Of a DNA stretch of 64,000 nt, positions 21,890-33,990 are shown one piece after another. The position numbers and the translations under genes are program-made. Source of the DNA: Catonia carolina (Eukaryota; Arthropoda; Insecta; Hemiptera; Achilidae); assembly GCA_035578175.1 (NCBI GenBank), contig JAQMRL010000003.1, forward strand, positions 26,608,672 through 26,672,671, read 5' to 3'. Position 1 is the stretch's first letter. Each line of letters starts with the position of its first letter. The notes beneath the pieces were generated by a model. The model did no database searches. It saw nothing but the letters and a program-made list of their open reading frames with translations, and had not been told where the DNA came from.

Positions 21890-24386
21890 TCGTTTCTCTT
21901 CGCTTGAACTTATACTGTTATTATTATACTGTTATAAATATACCCATAAAAATATTGTAAGACAGGTAGCTGATATTCAAAAATGTTTTATTTCTTGAGC
22001 TGCGGAAGCATTCTTTCAGATTTTATAATTTTATTTTTAATTTAGTCTTTTTATAACACTGTTCTTTAACATTTTTACCAAAATCAATATATTTTTTTGA
22101 GAGAATTTAAACACATCATGCTTTTAGTGTTTACTTTTAACAACTATAAATTGTATTTTTGTTATAAATCGTTCAACTGTTCGTAATTATACGATATGCT
22201 CTTGAAGTTTAAGATAAATTTATATTGTAAAATACGTTTGCAATCCCTTTACAATGACACTGATTTGAAGTCAAAGACTAACAAGACTTTTAAACTAAAC
22301 TAAAATAGGATTTTCAGAAATTAAACTCGAACAGTAAATGCCAAATTAAAGAGCTATTCCCTTCCTTTTGAATCGCATTGGAGTTAATTAAATTGAGATA
22401 TAAAGGGTTTTGTTTCTTTTTCCTTCGAGTTAGAAGGCAGTGTTGTTGAAATATCAATTGAATTTCAAGGTCCTTTTTCCAAAACGAATTGTTAATTTTT
22501 TATTCCTTTTTTATTACTTTTATTGACTGATGATTTTTACATTTTTTCTAAAATTATTTTGTGTACAGATTTATATATAATCTGTTGATAGAAGAACAAT
22601 GAATTTGTTACACAGATATTTATCATGAATAAGTTGCTTCCAGTAGAGATACTTTTAAAAAAAATTAAATAAACACCGTTCACAGGTTGATATATTACAA
22701 TAATATAAATGATGCTTGATTTAAAAAAAAATTAATAGAATTATTATAAAGTAGCCTATTAAACAAAGAAGTTTACTACTGCCTCCGTTTTAGCCTTCAT
22801 ATTGTACTACTGTTGTTGAATAAACAGATTGACAAACAATTCTTGTGATATTTAAGCTGTTTTTCCTATTTTATATTAAAATTTGAATTCTTTTCTTCAA
22901 CTGTTGAGATATAAAAAGGTTTTTATGAACAAAGTTATTTGCCATCCAGGACGCAGCTGTTCTAACAGCTCCGATATCTATATCGGAGAACCTTTGACTG
23001 AAAACACTGAATTATTTGGATATTTAAGTTACTGAATAGGCCCCACAGCTAAACAACGAAGGTCCCAGACCTGGTTTAAGAACAATTTTATAAATTTATA
23101 GTTTGTTTAATTTAGCGATAATTTAATGTCGCTCCGAGTAGTCATACGAATAATTGTTTGATTATTAAGTTTAGTGGTTTTAGTTTTTGTTGAATGTGTG
23201 TTCTCCAATTTAATATATTATTATTTAGTATTAAATTTATGCAAAATGTGTGCGTAGGTAATGAATTAGGATGAAAAAAATGCCAGACCTTAGCAGAAAT
23301 TGTATTCTGAACCCTGAAATAAAAACTAGTTGCGAATCCCATTTTGTTTATCATACAGAGACTCAGTTACCTAATTTTTTCAAAAGTATTACTAAAATAT
23401 ATAAGTACAGTGTTTTAAAAAAAAACAATGAAATTTTAATGTTTTTAACTTAATTTTTCAGTATAAAAGTTAGGTACTGAACCAAGTCACGTTGCACAAG
23501 AAGTGTTTTGTGGTGGCAATATGAGCCCCTAGAGAAATTGAAAATAATAACACTTACAATTAATATTTTATGTCATTTATTTAAAGCAAAATTATTTTTC
23601 CAATTATTGTTGATCATAATGGAAAACAAAATTGAAAATATTAACATTTAGAACTCTTAATATTTTATTTATCTTAAAAAATTATAGACATGACTGATTA
23701 AAAAACTGAACTATTTACAAAATTAAAAAAAATCATTACAATGGTCATAAAATATAGCAATCTCTTTCGCACCAAACACATTTATTATGTACCCACGTCT
23801 CGTAGTTCACTTGACCCAAAATGTTCCACGGCTATCTTCTGAATATAAACGATCATACAAACGAATTTAGTCTTTATTTCCAGGATTCTCCACTCCAGTG
23901 GGGTTCACATATCTTCTAGTTGTTACTAAGTTAACTAGAAAGAAAACTTGTCAATTAGTTTTAATAAGAGGTATTTAGGGTAATGAGACCTCAACTTGTG
24001 ATTTGTTAATTCAAAAGATTTGTTAATAGTTTATTTCACAAAACTGATTGCAAATAATGTTATTAAAAAAAATAATAGTTTTAATAAGCTTTTGTCTTAC
24101 TTACGAAGGCGTTTAAATCTGATTAACTATTTATAAAATATATTTTTAGTTTAAATTTTTTTAATACTCAGTAGTATTTGTACTTTGTAGCTGAATTGTA
24201 GTTAGTTAAACATTAACATAGCCTTTTATTTGTTGTATTATTTATTTATAATGTTTTCCCTCATTATTATCATGTCTTACCACCGCTTAAACTTAGTTAT
24301 TAGGTACATTATGCTTGAAAAATGCAATAAAATGGTTTATGCAGTGGGTTCTACCTTTTTTATTGCTAACACAATTTTCCCAAAAT
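21890..24386. other. Gene-free AT-rich stretch with a hairpin pair
   Basis: No gene recognised. Two adjoining perfect inverted repeats lie at 22955-22970 (AGCTGTT/AACAGCT) and 22969-22988 (CTCCGATA/TATCGGAG). Confidence 0.3.
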
Positions 24387-24786
24387 TGCAACTTTGAATG
24401 CTTATAACTAAAATACGAAGATATCTATTGAAAAACGGTTTGCGCCATTGTTTTTTATAAATTTCACATTGAAATGACGTACCACACGACTAACATCCCA
24501 TTTAAAAAAATAAAGTTGAATCCAATGTGGCGGATCCAAGAAGGCGGACAAAAATTTCAAAACCAAAAAAGTTGGATTTTCAAAAATATGCAGATCCGCA
24601 TAAAACACGTCTCAGTTACATAATATAAAGCTGTTTCCATACTTAAAAATCACCCTGTATGTGTTGTATTGAGTGACCTGCAAAAGTTTGCTGTAGATAA
24701 GTATTTCGTTTTCTGAAATATTTTTGACATAATAATTATTTTCAAATTTAAAAAACAAATATTCTGATAAAGAAAATATTCTTGTT

Positions 24787-24952
24787 GGTAACGTGCTCAC
24801 CTCTCATCATGCGGTCCTGGGTTTGAATGCCACTCAGGCACGGCATATTTTCATACGTTACAAAAAATCATTTCATCCTCATTACACACAGTTATACCCC
24901 AACGTCGTCGCTAATGACCTTGATGTTGATGCGACGTTAAATAAATTAAAAA
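24787..24952 (+). mobile_element. tRNA-Met-like SINE, tail type B, 5'-truncated
   Basis: AAAATATTCTTGTT flanks the copy (24773-24786 and 24953-24966). It begins at GGTAACGTGCTCACC inside the tRNA-like head and lacks the first 20 or so bases. The B box is GGGTTTGAATGCC. The 3' part, CGTCGTCGCTAATGACC ... GCGACGTTAAATAAATT, is the tail type shared with the copy at 45300 and with a LINE 3' end at 39912-39960. It sits in what would be the 5' leader of the Jockey fragment that follows. Confidence 0.85.
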
Positions 24953-24972
24953 AAAATATTCTTGTTAACAAA

Positions 24973-25994
24973 ATGGCCAGCGTCACAGCTGAGCCCAATA
25001 ACAGCATGGCCTGGGAGACATCCGGTGTGAATCGGCCTCCTTCGTCTCCTATTACGAGAGAGACAAGAAAAATTGCCAGGCGGTTAAATCTAGGTACCAC
25101 CGGTACTATCGACAATGAAAAAACAATCAGCTGTGTGAACGAATCCCACGATTGGCAAACTGTGGCGATCTAACGAACGAGTCACAAGCATCCCGCCCAA
25201 AATACTAGTGTGACTAATGATAGAATTAATAAATAGATTTGTAGATCTACCGGTAGAGGAAATAAACGATATTAATGTTAATGTTGAACCAAAGTCTGTA
25301 AAACCGCCGCCAATAATGTTATACGGGATAACAGATTAAATTTAATTGTCAAACTTATTTGAAACGATTGTTTGTAAACAAGGTAACACTGTTGTAACCG
25401 GTAAGTTGTTACAGGTAAACAATTAAAAATCTCTGCAAGAACTATTGAAATTTATAAAACTCTGTTAGACCTTATTCACAAAAAAAATAATTTAATAGGC
25501 CACAAATTTACTTCAAAAGCAGTATGGCCATAAAAAAGCCAATTGTATGCGCCCATATCGTTGCGTCAAATGCGCTCAAGGGCACAGTACGCGTGACTGT
25601 CCAAAAACGGATAAATCTACTTCAGCAATCTGCGCACTATGTTTAGAGGATCATCCGGCTAATTAAAAAGTATGCCGGATCTACAAAGTAATAGTAGACA
25701 GGAAATCAAAAAAGAAAGAAAATGGTGTTAGGCAAATAGTAAGTAGTAACTGAGAGTATTAATTTTTGGAGGGACAATTTTCCTAAATTGGTTAACCAAA
25801 ACAACACGATTCCCGCAGAATCGGAAAATAAAAGGTATAGGCCTACCTATGCTGAATTTTTGACTTAAGTAAAAAGCAAAACGAATGTAGACTTAAAACT
25901 AAACCAATTATCCTAACAAATTGAAGTTCTCGTTCAGCAAATGAGTAACTTAATGGGATTGCTTTCTACTGTAGTGAATAAACTCTGCAAATGA
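24973..25994 (+). pseudogene. Jockey ORF1 (Gag-like, zinc knuckle) pseudogene
   Basis: The first 67 codons are open from ATG 24973 (MASVTAEPNNSMAWETSG) to a stop at 25173. Later, in other frames, come a zinc-knuckle block (GHKKANCMRPYRCVKC, then C-A-Q-G-H-S-T-R-D-C) and a second Cys block (ICALCLEDHPAN) at about 25540-25680. The end is QMSNLMGLLSTVVNKLCK just before the ORF2 start. ORF1 proteins of Jockey elements bind element RNA with such knuckles. Several stops and frameshifts are present. Confidence comes from knuckle spacing, position and the following endonuclease start. Confidence 0.65.
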
Positions 25995-26084
25995 AAAGTC
26001 TAAGGATCGGCTGCTGGAACATAAACGGTTTGTTGCTTCGTGCGCAAGAAATCGAACTTTTACTTAACACATTCAATGCCGAGC
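25991..26084 (+). pseudogene. Jockey ORF2 start (endonuclease N-terminus)
   Basis: MKSLRIGCWNINGLLLRAQE is the usual beginning of the apurinic-type endonuclease of Jockey ORF2 (IxxWNxNGL). The ATG overlaps the ORF1 stop (ATGA). Similarity fades after about codon 30 and stops follow. Confidence 0.65.
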
Positions 26085-26370
26085 AACTATGAGGTATCTC
26101 TTCCCTCGGGCTGATTACTCGTGCAGCGTGTTCTCAGTTTGCTTTATGTAGGGTCTACATCTTATGTTACTAACGTTTTTATAGATTTATTTCATTTGCC
26201 ACCTACACATGGATTTATGTTTGCTTATCATAAAAGTAAACAATCAATGTTCTTAGGTTTAGCTTTGCCTGTTATAATAAATGTATTTCTTGCTTGAATT
26301 TTTCATTTACCGTTACGATTTACGCATAATTTCTTTAGGTAATTTAAAACTACAAATAATATACTTTTAA

Positions 26371-26739
26371 AGTAAATGTAAAAGTGTAAGTTATTTTGAA
26401 TTGATACCTGAAAAAATACTAAATTCACAGCTTCAACTGTACCCTGAAAACCCGTTAAAAACGAGTATACTATACGAGGGTAGAAGATCGTATAATAAAG
26501 ATCCAAAAACGAACTGCACGGTTATAAAGAAAAAAAACCTTTCTGAGCGCTATGTAATAGCAACAAACGGATATCTGACACACGGTGTCCCTACGAAATT
26601 ACTTAAAATGATAACATCACAGAACCCGCCAAACTTATTTTCAAACAAATACCTTTATCAGGTATTTAAGAGTTACATAGTACACAAAATGAGGGGCAAT
26701 ATATTAAACGTATTATATATAAAAGAAATTTCGCAATAA
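26371..26739 (+). CDS. Unrecognised open frame, possible exon or element fragment
   Basis: The frame is open for 123 codons (from the stop at 26368-26370) but has no ATG until 26608. The translation includes NPLKTSILYEGRRSYNKDPK and SERYVIATNGYLTHGVPTK, with mixed, protein-like composition, unlike the Asn/Lys/Ile-rich random frames nearby. No domain, signal peptide or membrane segment is recognised. Lack of an early ATG suggests an exon or a truncated element ORF. It follows the Jockey fragment, but the sequence does not resemble Jockey proteins I know. Confidence 0.25.
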   Translation, partial: SKCKSVSYFELIPEKILNSQLQLYPENPLKTSILYEGRRSYNKDPKTNCTVIKKKNLSERYVIATNGYLTHGVPTKLLKMITSQNPPNLFSNKYLYQVFKSYIVHKMRGNILNVLYIKEISQ

Positions 26740-26744
26740 ATAAA

Positions 26745-27429
26745 CAATTTTCTGATTACTTGTACAATACAATTTCAAATTGTAATGCAAGTGCCACTGC
26801 AATAAAAACATGCAAAATAGAAATGGTTAGTTTTCATTACACTTTCAGTTTGTAATTATTTATTTTTCGTTTTATATTGTAGAGTAATGTGTTAGTGTAA
26901 CGTTAAATTAATTGTCTGTAAAATTATTATTCATTACCTTGTATTTTACTTTGCTAGAGACATTATTTAATTTGAAAATAATTTGAAATAAACACAGTCG
27001 AAAATTTAATTACGTTATATTTATTATAGTGCCAATATTAAATCGAATTCAAATTAAACATTATATGTAATTAGTTGTGCTATCCTAACAATGTTGTGAC
27101 ATGTTGTATTATTTGAACTGAAATAAAAATAAGTTACGATATAATATTTTTGTTGGTGAGTAGGCTGTTTATATTTTTGGCAGGGAACCTATAAGTTATA
27201 TGAGATATTTGGTCACGTTCCCTCGATAATTTTTTGAAAGCTCTCCACCAGTTTTAGAAAAAATTAAGTCAGTTGCAAATATCTAGTTTCATCTACGAAG
27301 GCTGTATTTACTATAGTGAAATTTATTGATTTTTTTTATAAACAATAATGTAAATACTCGAAACTGGTTTAATTGATCCCATTATAATAATGGGCTTAGT
27401 TTTGTAATTATTTTGTAATTATAAATATA
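26745..27429. other. Gene-free AT-rich stretch
   Basis: Nothing supported between the unknown frame and the next transposon end. Confidence 0.3.
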
Positions 27430-28047
27430 TAGAGTGGCCGTATGTCGGTTCCCCAATATTTACGGAAATCGGATGAAAGGGTAATGGAATCGGAAACCTT
27501 CAGATAAAAAAAATTTTGAACTGAAAATTTGAAAAAAAACTTATTATATAAACTGTACTATTACATTTAAAATGTTATAGCAAGTGTTTTCAATGTCCAC
27601 CATGATTCTCTATACACTTTATACAGCGACTTAAAACTGATTCACAAATTTTCAACAGTAATATTTTGTCGTCATTTACATTGACAAATGAAAATATAAA
27701 TTGAACTTTATAGTTCGTGCCGGTTTTGTGGCTTGAAAGAATACACCAGTTCCTTTATAATGGCCAACAGCGAAAAATCACATGACGTTAAGTTTCGCGA
27801 GCGCGCAGGCCATTCGATTGTACCACGACGACCAATCTATTCATCAACTTTGGAATTTGAAAATTCACGAACTTTGATACCAAAATGTGCTGGGGCGCCA
27901 TCTTGTTTCCAGATGAGGATATTGTAAACAGGATTGTTTTCAAGATCCGGAAATACTACTTCCTGCAGCATTTGTAAGTAATTGTTCCTTCTTTTAATTG
28001 CCGTAATTATCTTATCTCATGGGGAAACCGACATATGGGCCACCCGG
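27430..28047 (-). mobile_element. Internally deleted mariner-like element with inverted repeats
   Basis: The left end reads TAGAGTGGCCGTATGTCGGT and the reverse complement of the right end CCGGGTGGCCCATATGTCGG, giving an inverted repeat of about 28 bases with a few mismatches. TA flanks both sides (27428-27429 and 28048-28049). The 618 bp element keeps only the catalytic end of a transposase on the minus strand, so it could only be moved in trans. Confidence 0.75.
27725..27935 (-). pseudogene. Mariner-like transposase fragment (second and third catalytic blocks)
   Basis: Minus-strand reading gives VYNILIWKQDGAPAHFGIKV, then IGRRGTIEWPARSRNLTSCD. These are the second and third catalytic Asp blocks of an IS630/Tc1/mariner-type transposase, with about 40 residues between the two Asp residues and one in-frame stop. 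The usual SPDLT motif is RNLTS here, a further sign of decay. N-terminal DNA-binding and first-Asp regions are missing. Confidence 0.65.
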
Positions 28048-28054
28048 TAGTTTC

Positions 28055-29445
28055 TTTATCACATTTCAACATAGAAATTAAAAAATATTGTTATGAGATC
28101 TCCATTATTTTTATGATGCGAGGGGTTAAAACCAACACCATTTATAATAAAAATACTGGGGTTTATGATATGTAAAATATTTATCACGTGGGATAACACA
28201 ATATAGAGTAGAAATATTCATAGAAAGATTGAAGTATCTATAAAATAGTAAACAATATTATGAAAACACTATATCTTTATGTTACTTTGAATACAAAAAT
28301 TGCTTTACAATTTTGTTGAAGTGCAAATAAGAAACTGTGAAACATTTTCTTGTTATCTTCTTCTGTCATTTTGGTTAACAAATTTAACCCTTTCGGGACA
28401 CATAAAAAAGACTAAACACTGTCAGATGGAAGCAACTAGCTAACAAAATCGATATACTATGGGGAAAAGTCTGTTCTAATATATTGCACTTTTAGAACGT
28501 ATATCCATAAAAAACAAATTTATTGTTTGCGTCTGATCTGATGCCCGATAAATTGGTTAACTTTTTGCGGAAAAAATCGTACAAGTTTCATCATGAAGGA
28601 TTTAAAATTTCTTTATGAAATATAATCTTCACAACAAAACTATTCTAAAATATTCAAAAATATTCTGGTTTTAATGACATAATAAATATTCAACACTAAA
28701 TCCCCTCTCTTGTGCGGCTTCAGAGCAGTTTCTATTAGTAGTTAAAGTTCCCAAAAGAATTACTTCAGCTTATCATACTGCAATGAAAAGTGATTTTTTT
28801 AAAAAATCCAGACTGCATTTTTTAAAACAGTCACCAAAATTTGAAAGGCAGACCTCAAGTACAGTAACAGAAGCAAGAAATACGATCTTATGAAATATTT
28901 AGCTGTTTGCTTTTTTCGGTCATTTTGTATGTGAAGTTGAACTTCTCATTAGCCTAAATAACTTAATTGATTAATACATGGTATAAGTTTCTACACTTAA
29001 GTTTAGGATACGACTACAAAATAACTCCGATTATCCGAACTCTGCTTATCCAAAACTTTGTTTAATATGAACTGATTTCTACTCGTAATTGAGTATATTT
29101 TAACACGCGTTTTACGTATTAACGTGTTTTAATATAAAATCTAAGTAATTTTATAATGAAAAATTAGCTAAATATAATACAGATTACGATAAACAGCATA
29201 GTTAAAAATAAAAAACGAATACAAAAAAAGCTTCTAATAAAGAATTTATTTACGATATAAATTTATTGCTAAAGCTACTGGTAAAACATTCCTTTTAGTT
29301 GCTTAGAAATTACAAAAGATTGACATTTTCACTCCTGCCAGGCTGCCTAAGTATCATTAATTGCTTGCTTTCGTAATTTAAAAACCTTGATGATGGTAAT
29401 ATTTCGCCCGCCCCTTATTAACATGAATTTTGTTTGTGTAGCGTT
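28055..29445. other. Gene-free AT-rich stretch
   Basis: No coding content recognised. A TTAACCCTTTCGGG sequence at about 28386 resembles a piggyBac-type end, but no partner end was found. Confidence 0.3.
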
Positions 29446-29459
29446 GTTCTTGTGCAACT

Positions 29460-32030
29460 CTAAGACGTACTTCTTCTTTTAAGGGTGCCTCTTCGTTCTG
29501 AAGGCTGGCGATCATCATGGCAATGCTTACCTTACTGGCATCTATCCGAAAGAGTTATTCTGAGCTTTTACTGAACCATACTCTTATGTAGGTCAACCAT
29601 GAAATTGTTCTGAGTACTGGTCTCCTCTGCTGTCGATATTTCCTTGCAGAATGCGTTGGATTAATTCATACCTGCACTCATCTCGCATGAGTAATATGAC
29701 CGAGATATTGTAGCTTTCGTGCCTTCACTATGTTGATCAATTCCACTGCCTTGTTCATTCGACGTAACACTTCCGCATTAGTAATTTTCTGCGTCCACGA
29801 TATTTGCAGCACTTATGCAGTCAAAGTTCGAATACTCTCATCAATTTGTTGTTGCTTCTGTCAGAGTCCAGCCCTTAACTTGTACTATAGGACTGAGAAC
29901 ACATAACACTTCATGAGTCTCGTTTCAGTGTGAAGGGGTAAATAGTGGCTTTTAAAGACAGAATTAATGTTGTTGAAGACAAATTCTGGCCTTGGCTTAC
30001 GACGTGTTATATCTTGTGAATTATCCCACCTCTCATTAATACAGATACCCAGATTTTGACATTGTGCGACTCGTTCTATTCGGATCTTGTTGACCAATAC
30101 GTGAACTTCAGAATCGATCTGCTGTTTGCTGATGAACATCATTTTTAATTTTTTGGTATTGATTTCAAGTTCATTTAATGCACTAACAACTGTTATACAC
30201 TCCTGTTACACAGTCTTTGCAGAACCTGTATGGTGCCGGGAAATACCATAAAGTCATCAGCATATATTTTATTGTTTGATGTAAAGCTATTTATTGATAT
30301 TCCTTCATCTACGTTCCAAAGTGCTTCTCTGATAATATAAATTGAACAGGATTGGAAGCAAAATGCAACCCTGTCTTACTCTTCTCGGGATCCTCACTTC
30401 ATTCGTGTGCTCTCTCTTTCTCTCTCTCGTATCTCAGCACAGCTTTTTGATTCCAGTATAGATTGGTTATTATTTTTAATTCTTTTGCAGGCATTTCCGT
30501 TCCATTTAGTATCTCTACCATTTTCTGGTGTTTAATGCAGTCAAATGCTTTTTGATAATCGATCAGACAGGCAAAAACATTGCAGTTTACATCTCTGCAC
30601 CTTTCAAATAGATCCTGCACGCTGAAAAGAGCCTCCCAAGTTCCAACCGCATCCAAGAAACCAAACTGGTTTGGTGGAATCTGTTCGTCACAAATCTCAT
30701 ACCAATAATCTTTTGATGATTATTTTCAAAAATAATTTTAGGAGATGGCTCATCACACTTATTTTCTAGCTTTCACACTTTTTATCACTTCTTATTTTTG
30801 GGTTATGTTATAAACTCTGATTTTAACCAGTCCTTTGGGATGATGACTGTACTATAAAAGGAGTTAAAAATTACAGTTATCCTTTTCAATCTCTTTTTGT
30901 CAAACAGTTGAAAGATTTCTACAGGGATCTGGTCTAAACCTACCGCCCTTCCTTGTTCAAGCTCTTTGATGGCTGCTGCCACCTCTTCCTGTAATACATG
31001 CGGGCCACCGATCTCATTGTTCCCAGGTTCCGGTTCATTTCTCGCGTCATAAAACAATAATGCCATAATTTTTTTCCAAATTTCCTTTTTCTCGGCTCTG
31101 TCAATGACCATCTTACCTGGCTCAGCCACCAGGGTCCACACAGTCTCCTCCGATACCCCCCTCACTGCTTCTTTGACCTTTCGATGCACTTAAACTTATC
31201 ATATCTACTCAGGTATAACTCTATTTTCTCACATTATTTCCTCCTTTTGTACTCGTTGGCCTCCCGTACTTTCCCTCGTGTAGCACTTTGAAACCGTTTT
31301 TAAATCACTGGATGTAGCTTCGTCGTCTTCTTTCCTCCATTAATCTCAGAATCTTCTCTGTCATCCATGACCTCGGCTTCCTTCGATCCGGTTGAAAATG
31401 TTTTTGTCGGATATCCTCCACAGCCTACCTGAATTTCTGGATTTCCACCTTTTTGTTGAGTTCAATACTGTCAATTACAGAATCATTCAAACCACGCTTA
31501 ACTTACTCCTTGATACTAGGATCTTTCAGTTTTCTCACGCCGCACTTTCGTTCCGTTCTAGACACTATTCTCTTCCTTCTAAATTTAAAAGTTCCGACCA
31601 GAGGAACATGATCAGATTGAATATCTACTCCCGGATATGTTCTGACCGCTGTTCACCCATTCCTAAATCCTCTTATTCACAAGTATTTAGTCTCTTTTAC
31701 GCATTTATCTGCCAGGTCTATCTTTATGCGATTTCCAGGTATATAATCTCCTTGGGGGTTGTCTAAACCACGTGTTAATGATAACTAGATGATGCGTTTC
31801 AGCGAAAAATTCGAAGTATCTTCTCTATCATTTTTTTCTCCGAGCCCAGAAACTTAGATTTTCTTCCTTTTCCGATCTTTGCGTTAAAATCTCCCATTAT
31901 GATTAGTATGTCTTGTTTCTTGGGGGTTGCTCCAATATCACTTACACTGCTGTATAGCTCTTCGACTTCTCCATCTAAATGGTCTGCTATGGGCGCGCAC
32001 ACCTAAATAATGTTTACATCGATTGAAGAA
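29460..32030 (-). pseudogene. Decayed RTE-type LINE, minus strand
   Basis: From right to left on the minus strand: endonuclease (IMGDFNAKIGKGRKSKFLGS at about 31900), a SDHVPL block, linker (EPEPGNNEIGGPHVLQEEV, GRAVGLDQIPVEIF), RT motif A (ACLIDYQKAFDCIKHQKMVE), a shifted Y-A-D-D block near 30260, GWTLTEATTNKLM, and a C-terminal IAMMIASLQNEEA ending near a GAAGAAGTACG tail at about 29468. Order and spacing follow the 2.3-5.7 kb element, but the sequence is of another subfamily. Many stops and frameshifts make it non-functional. The longest surviving frames are 30803-31189 and 30399-30656. Confidence 0.75.
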
Positions 32031-32034
32031 GCGT

Positions 32035-33215
32035 GAAACTAAACCAAACTTAAGTACTGCACTGCTTAATTATACAGTTGTGCAACACTACATCCGGTAA
32101 TGTGTGTAATACTAAAAAATACTAGCTATTTTTTAATACATTTTGTTATTATGTACATTTATTTTTGAATAATCCGAACAGGTTCCGGTCCCAATTAGAT
32201 CAGATCAGCGGTATAAGTATAATCGTTCTAACAAACCATTATTTTCTTCCAAGTGCTCAGCACAGTATTTTTACTGTACACAATTTAATTTATCTAAAAA
32301 TAGGAAATCACTATAGTTTTACAAAACTAAAATTAATTAGAAAAAACTTGATCAAACAGTAAGTTCAAGAAAAAATAAATTAAGCCGGCTTAAAACTTTT
32401 ACCCATTTTTCAAATTGTTCTACTGCTCTCAAACATGTGAAAGGTTACGTCTTGCCTATATGGAAAAGACTTTACCGTTCTCAGGCTTTTCACGCGATGT
32501 GTACGTATACGTTAACAGAATGGATTTAAAGAAAAGCTCTTTTTTAATTTATTACAAACATTTTTGAATGTACTTTGCGAAATTTTTAACATCAGGTTTA
32601 TTTCTTTGTTTCACGTAAAGTAAAATATGACACATATTATTTTGTAACTGTTATTTTAAAAAGACACACGTATTTTAAAAAGTTTGTAATTTACTCTTCC
32701 AGATGAACTTACTTAACAACTTTCTTTAATGTTATTTTCATTTCTCAAGTTTCTTTAGAATTTATCTCAGTAATTTCAAATTGGGACACTCGTAAAACAG
32801 TAATATATTGCACTTTCATACACTGTGATTCCTTTAAGAGATAAATAGTTTTTGAACACATTTCTAACCCTCGTAACTTGAATTAGAGTTTCTAACCAAA
32901 GTTTGTTTACTCGTAACTTTTGTTTCTAATTTTACGCGAGTATATAATACTAATTTTCTTATGTTTTATAAATGAAAAACTACTTATTTAATTTTAATTT
33001 GAAATATAAGATTTTATTTTAATGTAAGTATTGTAATTGTAAGATTAATAATAACTTACGTAAAAAATGTATTATTGAGTGACGAACATTTTGTCGTGCC
33101 ATAACGTGTCTAAGGTTTCGTTAATGAAGGCCTACTATTATTATTACTTTTATTATTTTTATTTTGTTTGTGAACTGTATGATTCTTCATGTTCAATTAA
33201 AACACTATTATTATT
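32035..33215. other. Gene-free AT-rich stretch
   Basis: No supported gene or element. Confidence 0.3.
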
Positions 33216-33219
33216 ATAC

Positions 33220-33400
33220 CGTTCAGCCGAGACGATTTTTCACCTGTATAAAGCACTTATAAGACCACTTTTGGAATATGGTGCAGTGATCTGGAATAGC
33301 AAGAAAATAAAATCCATGGATAAGGTTGAAGTTGTTCAGAAAAAGTTGTTCGTCAAGTTAAGATATCGTGTAGGTGTAACTCCTACAGAGAGGAGTGCTT
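33220..33400 (+). pseudogene. LINE reverse-transcriptase C-terminal fragment
   Basis: The frame reads FHLYKALIRPLLEYGAVIWN and VEVVQKKLFVKLRYR, the post-catalytic block of insect non-LTR reverse transcriptases (LYxxLVRPxLEYxxxxWxxxxxxxxxxxExVQxxxxR). It is a fragment of about 55 codons, and the clade was not determined. A 3' end may lie at about 33570 (CAAATAAAGAACTTTG). Confidence 0.6.
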
Positions 33401-33645
33401 GTACTTCGGTATCTGTGGTGTAGATATTTATTTTATTGTTTGTGTTACAATTTTTCTTGTCATCATGTAAATTAGGTGCCGTACTTGATACTTAACTTTA
33501 GTTAATTTAAGTATTTATTCTTTTGTGTATGTCTTGACTCCCCTTAGTTCCCGATAGGTGAGCACCAAATAAAGAACTTTGATCTATTCTGCTGCCTGTC
33601 TTCCATTAAGTAGGTCCATTCCGCTTCTCTGTTTGAATTTTATTG

Positions 33646-33777
33646 TCATGCGGTCTTGGGTTCGAATCCCACCCTGGCACGGCATATTTAATACGTTACA
33701 AAAAATCAGTTCATCCTTCACCGTCTCTGTTTTAGCAGTAATTGCAAAACAGTCGGACGTTAAACCAAAAAAAAAGT
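33646..33777 (+). mobile_element. tRNA-Met-like SINE, tail type A, 5'-truncated
   Basis: ATTTTATTG flanks it (33637-33645 and 33778-33786). It begins TCATGCGGTCTTGGGTTCGA, includes the B box GGTTCGAATCC, and ends with the type A tail (CAGTCGGACGTTAAACC) and an A run. Confidence 0.85.
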
Positions 33778-33816
33778 ATTTTATTGCTTCTCGGAGGCTA
33801 GGGCTTTAAGAGGTGA

Positions 33817-33990
33817 TTTTTTTTTTTTGGTTTAACGTTCGACTGTTTCGCAATTACTGCTAATGCAGACGGTGAAGGATGAAATGATTTTTTTTGTAAC
33901 GTATGAAAATATGCCGAGCCTGAATGGGATTCGAACCCAAGACCGCATGATGAGAGGCGAGCACGTTACCAACTGCGCCAATCCGGCCGG
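33817..33990 (-). mobile_element. tRNA-Met-like SINE, tail type A, full length
   Basis: On the minus strand it starts GCCGGCCGGATTGGCGCAGT, carries A and B boxes (TGGCGCAGTTGG, GGTTCGAATCC) and a CAT anticodon-like loop, and ends with the type A tail and poly-A. It lies tail-to-tail with the copy at 33646. Its flanks, GCTTTAAGAGGTGAT and GCTATAAGAGATGAT, are similar and may be diverged target duplications or units of the adjoining minisatellite. Confidence 0.85.

Larger units (their letters stand above)
24967..26090 (+). mobile_element. 5' part of a Jockey-type LINE
   Basis: A decayed ORF1 (24973-25994) overlaps the start of ORF2 (25991) by the ATGA arrangement common in Jockey elements. ORF2 is recognisable for only about 30 codons before the sequence diverges, so most of the element (endonuclease remainder and RT) is missing here. 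Confidence 0.7.

Noticed and set aside
24387..24660. Possible mariner-like MITE ending AAAATCACCCTGTATG
   Set aside because: Only one end is visible; no matching left end or TA pair was found.
28384..28410. TTAACCCTTTCGGG resembling a piggyBac end
   Set aside because: No inverted partner with TTAA within the next kilobase.
31392..31766. Plus-strand 124-codon frame
   Set aside because: It is the shadow of the decayed minus-strand RTE element.
33079..33220. N-terminal part of the frame at 33079-33423 as a gene
   Set aside because: Low-complexity Tyr/Phe translation; only the LINE-like portion after 33220 is supported.
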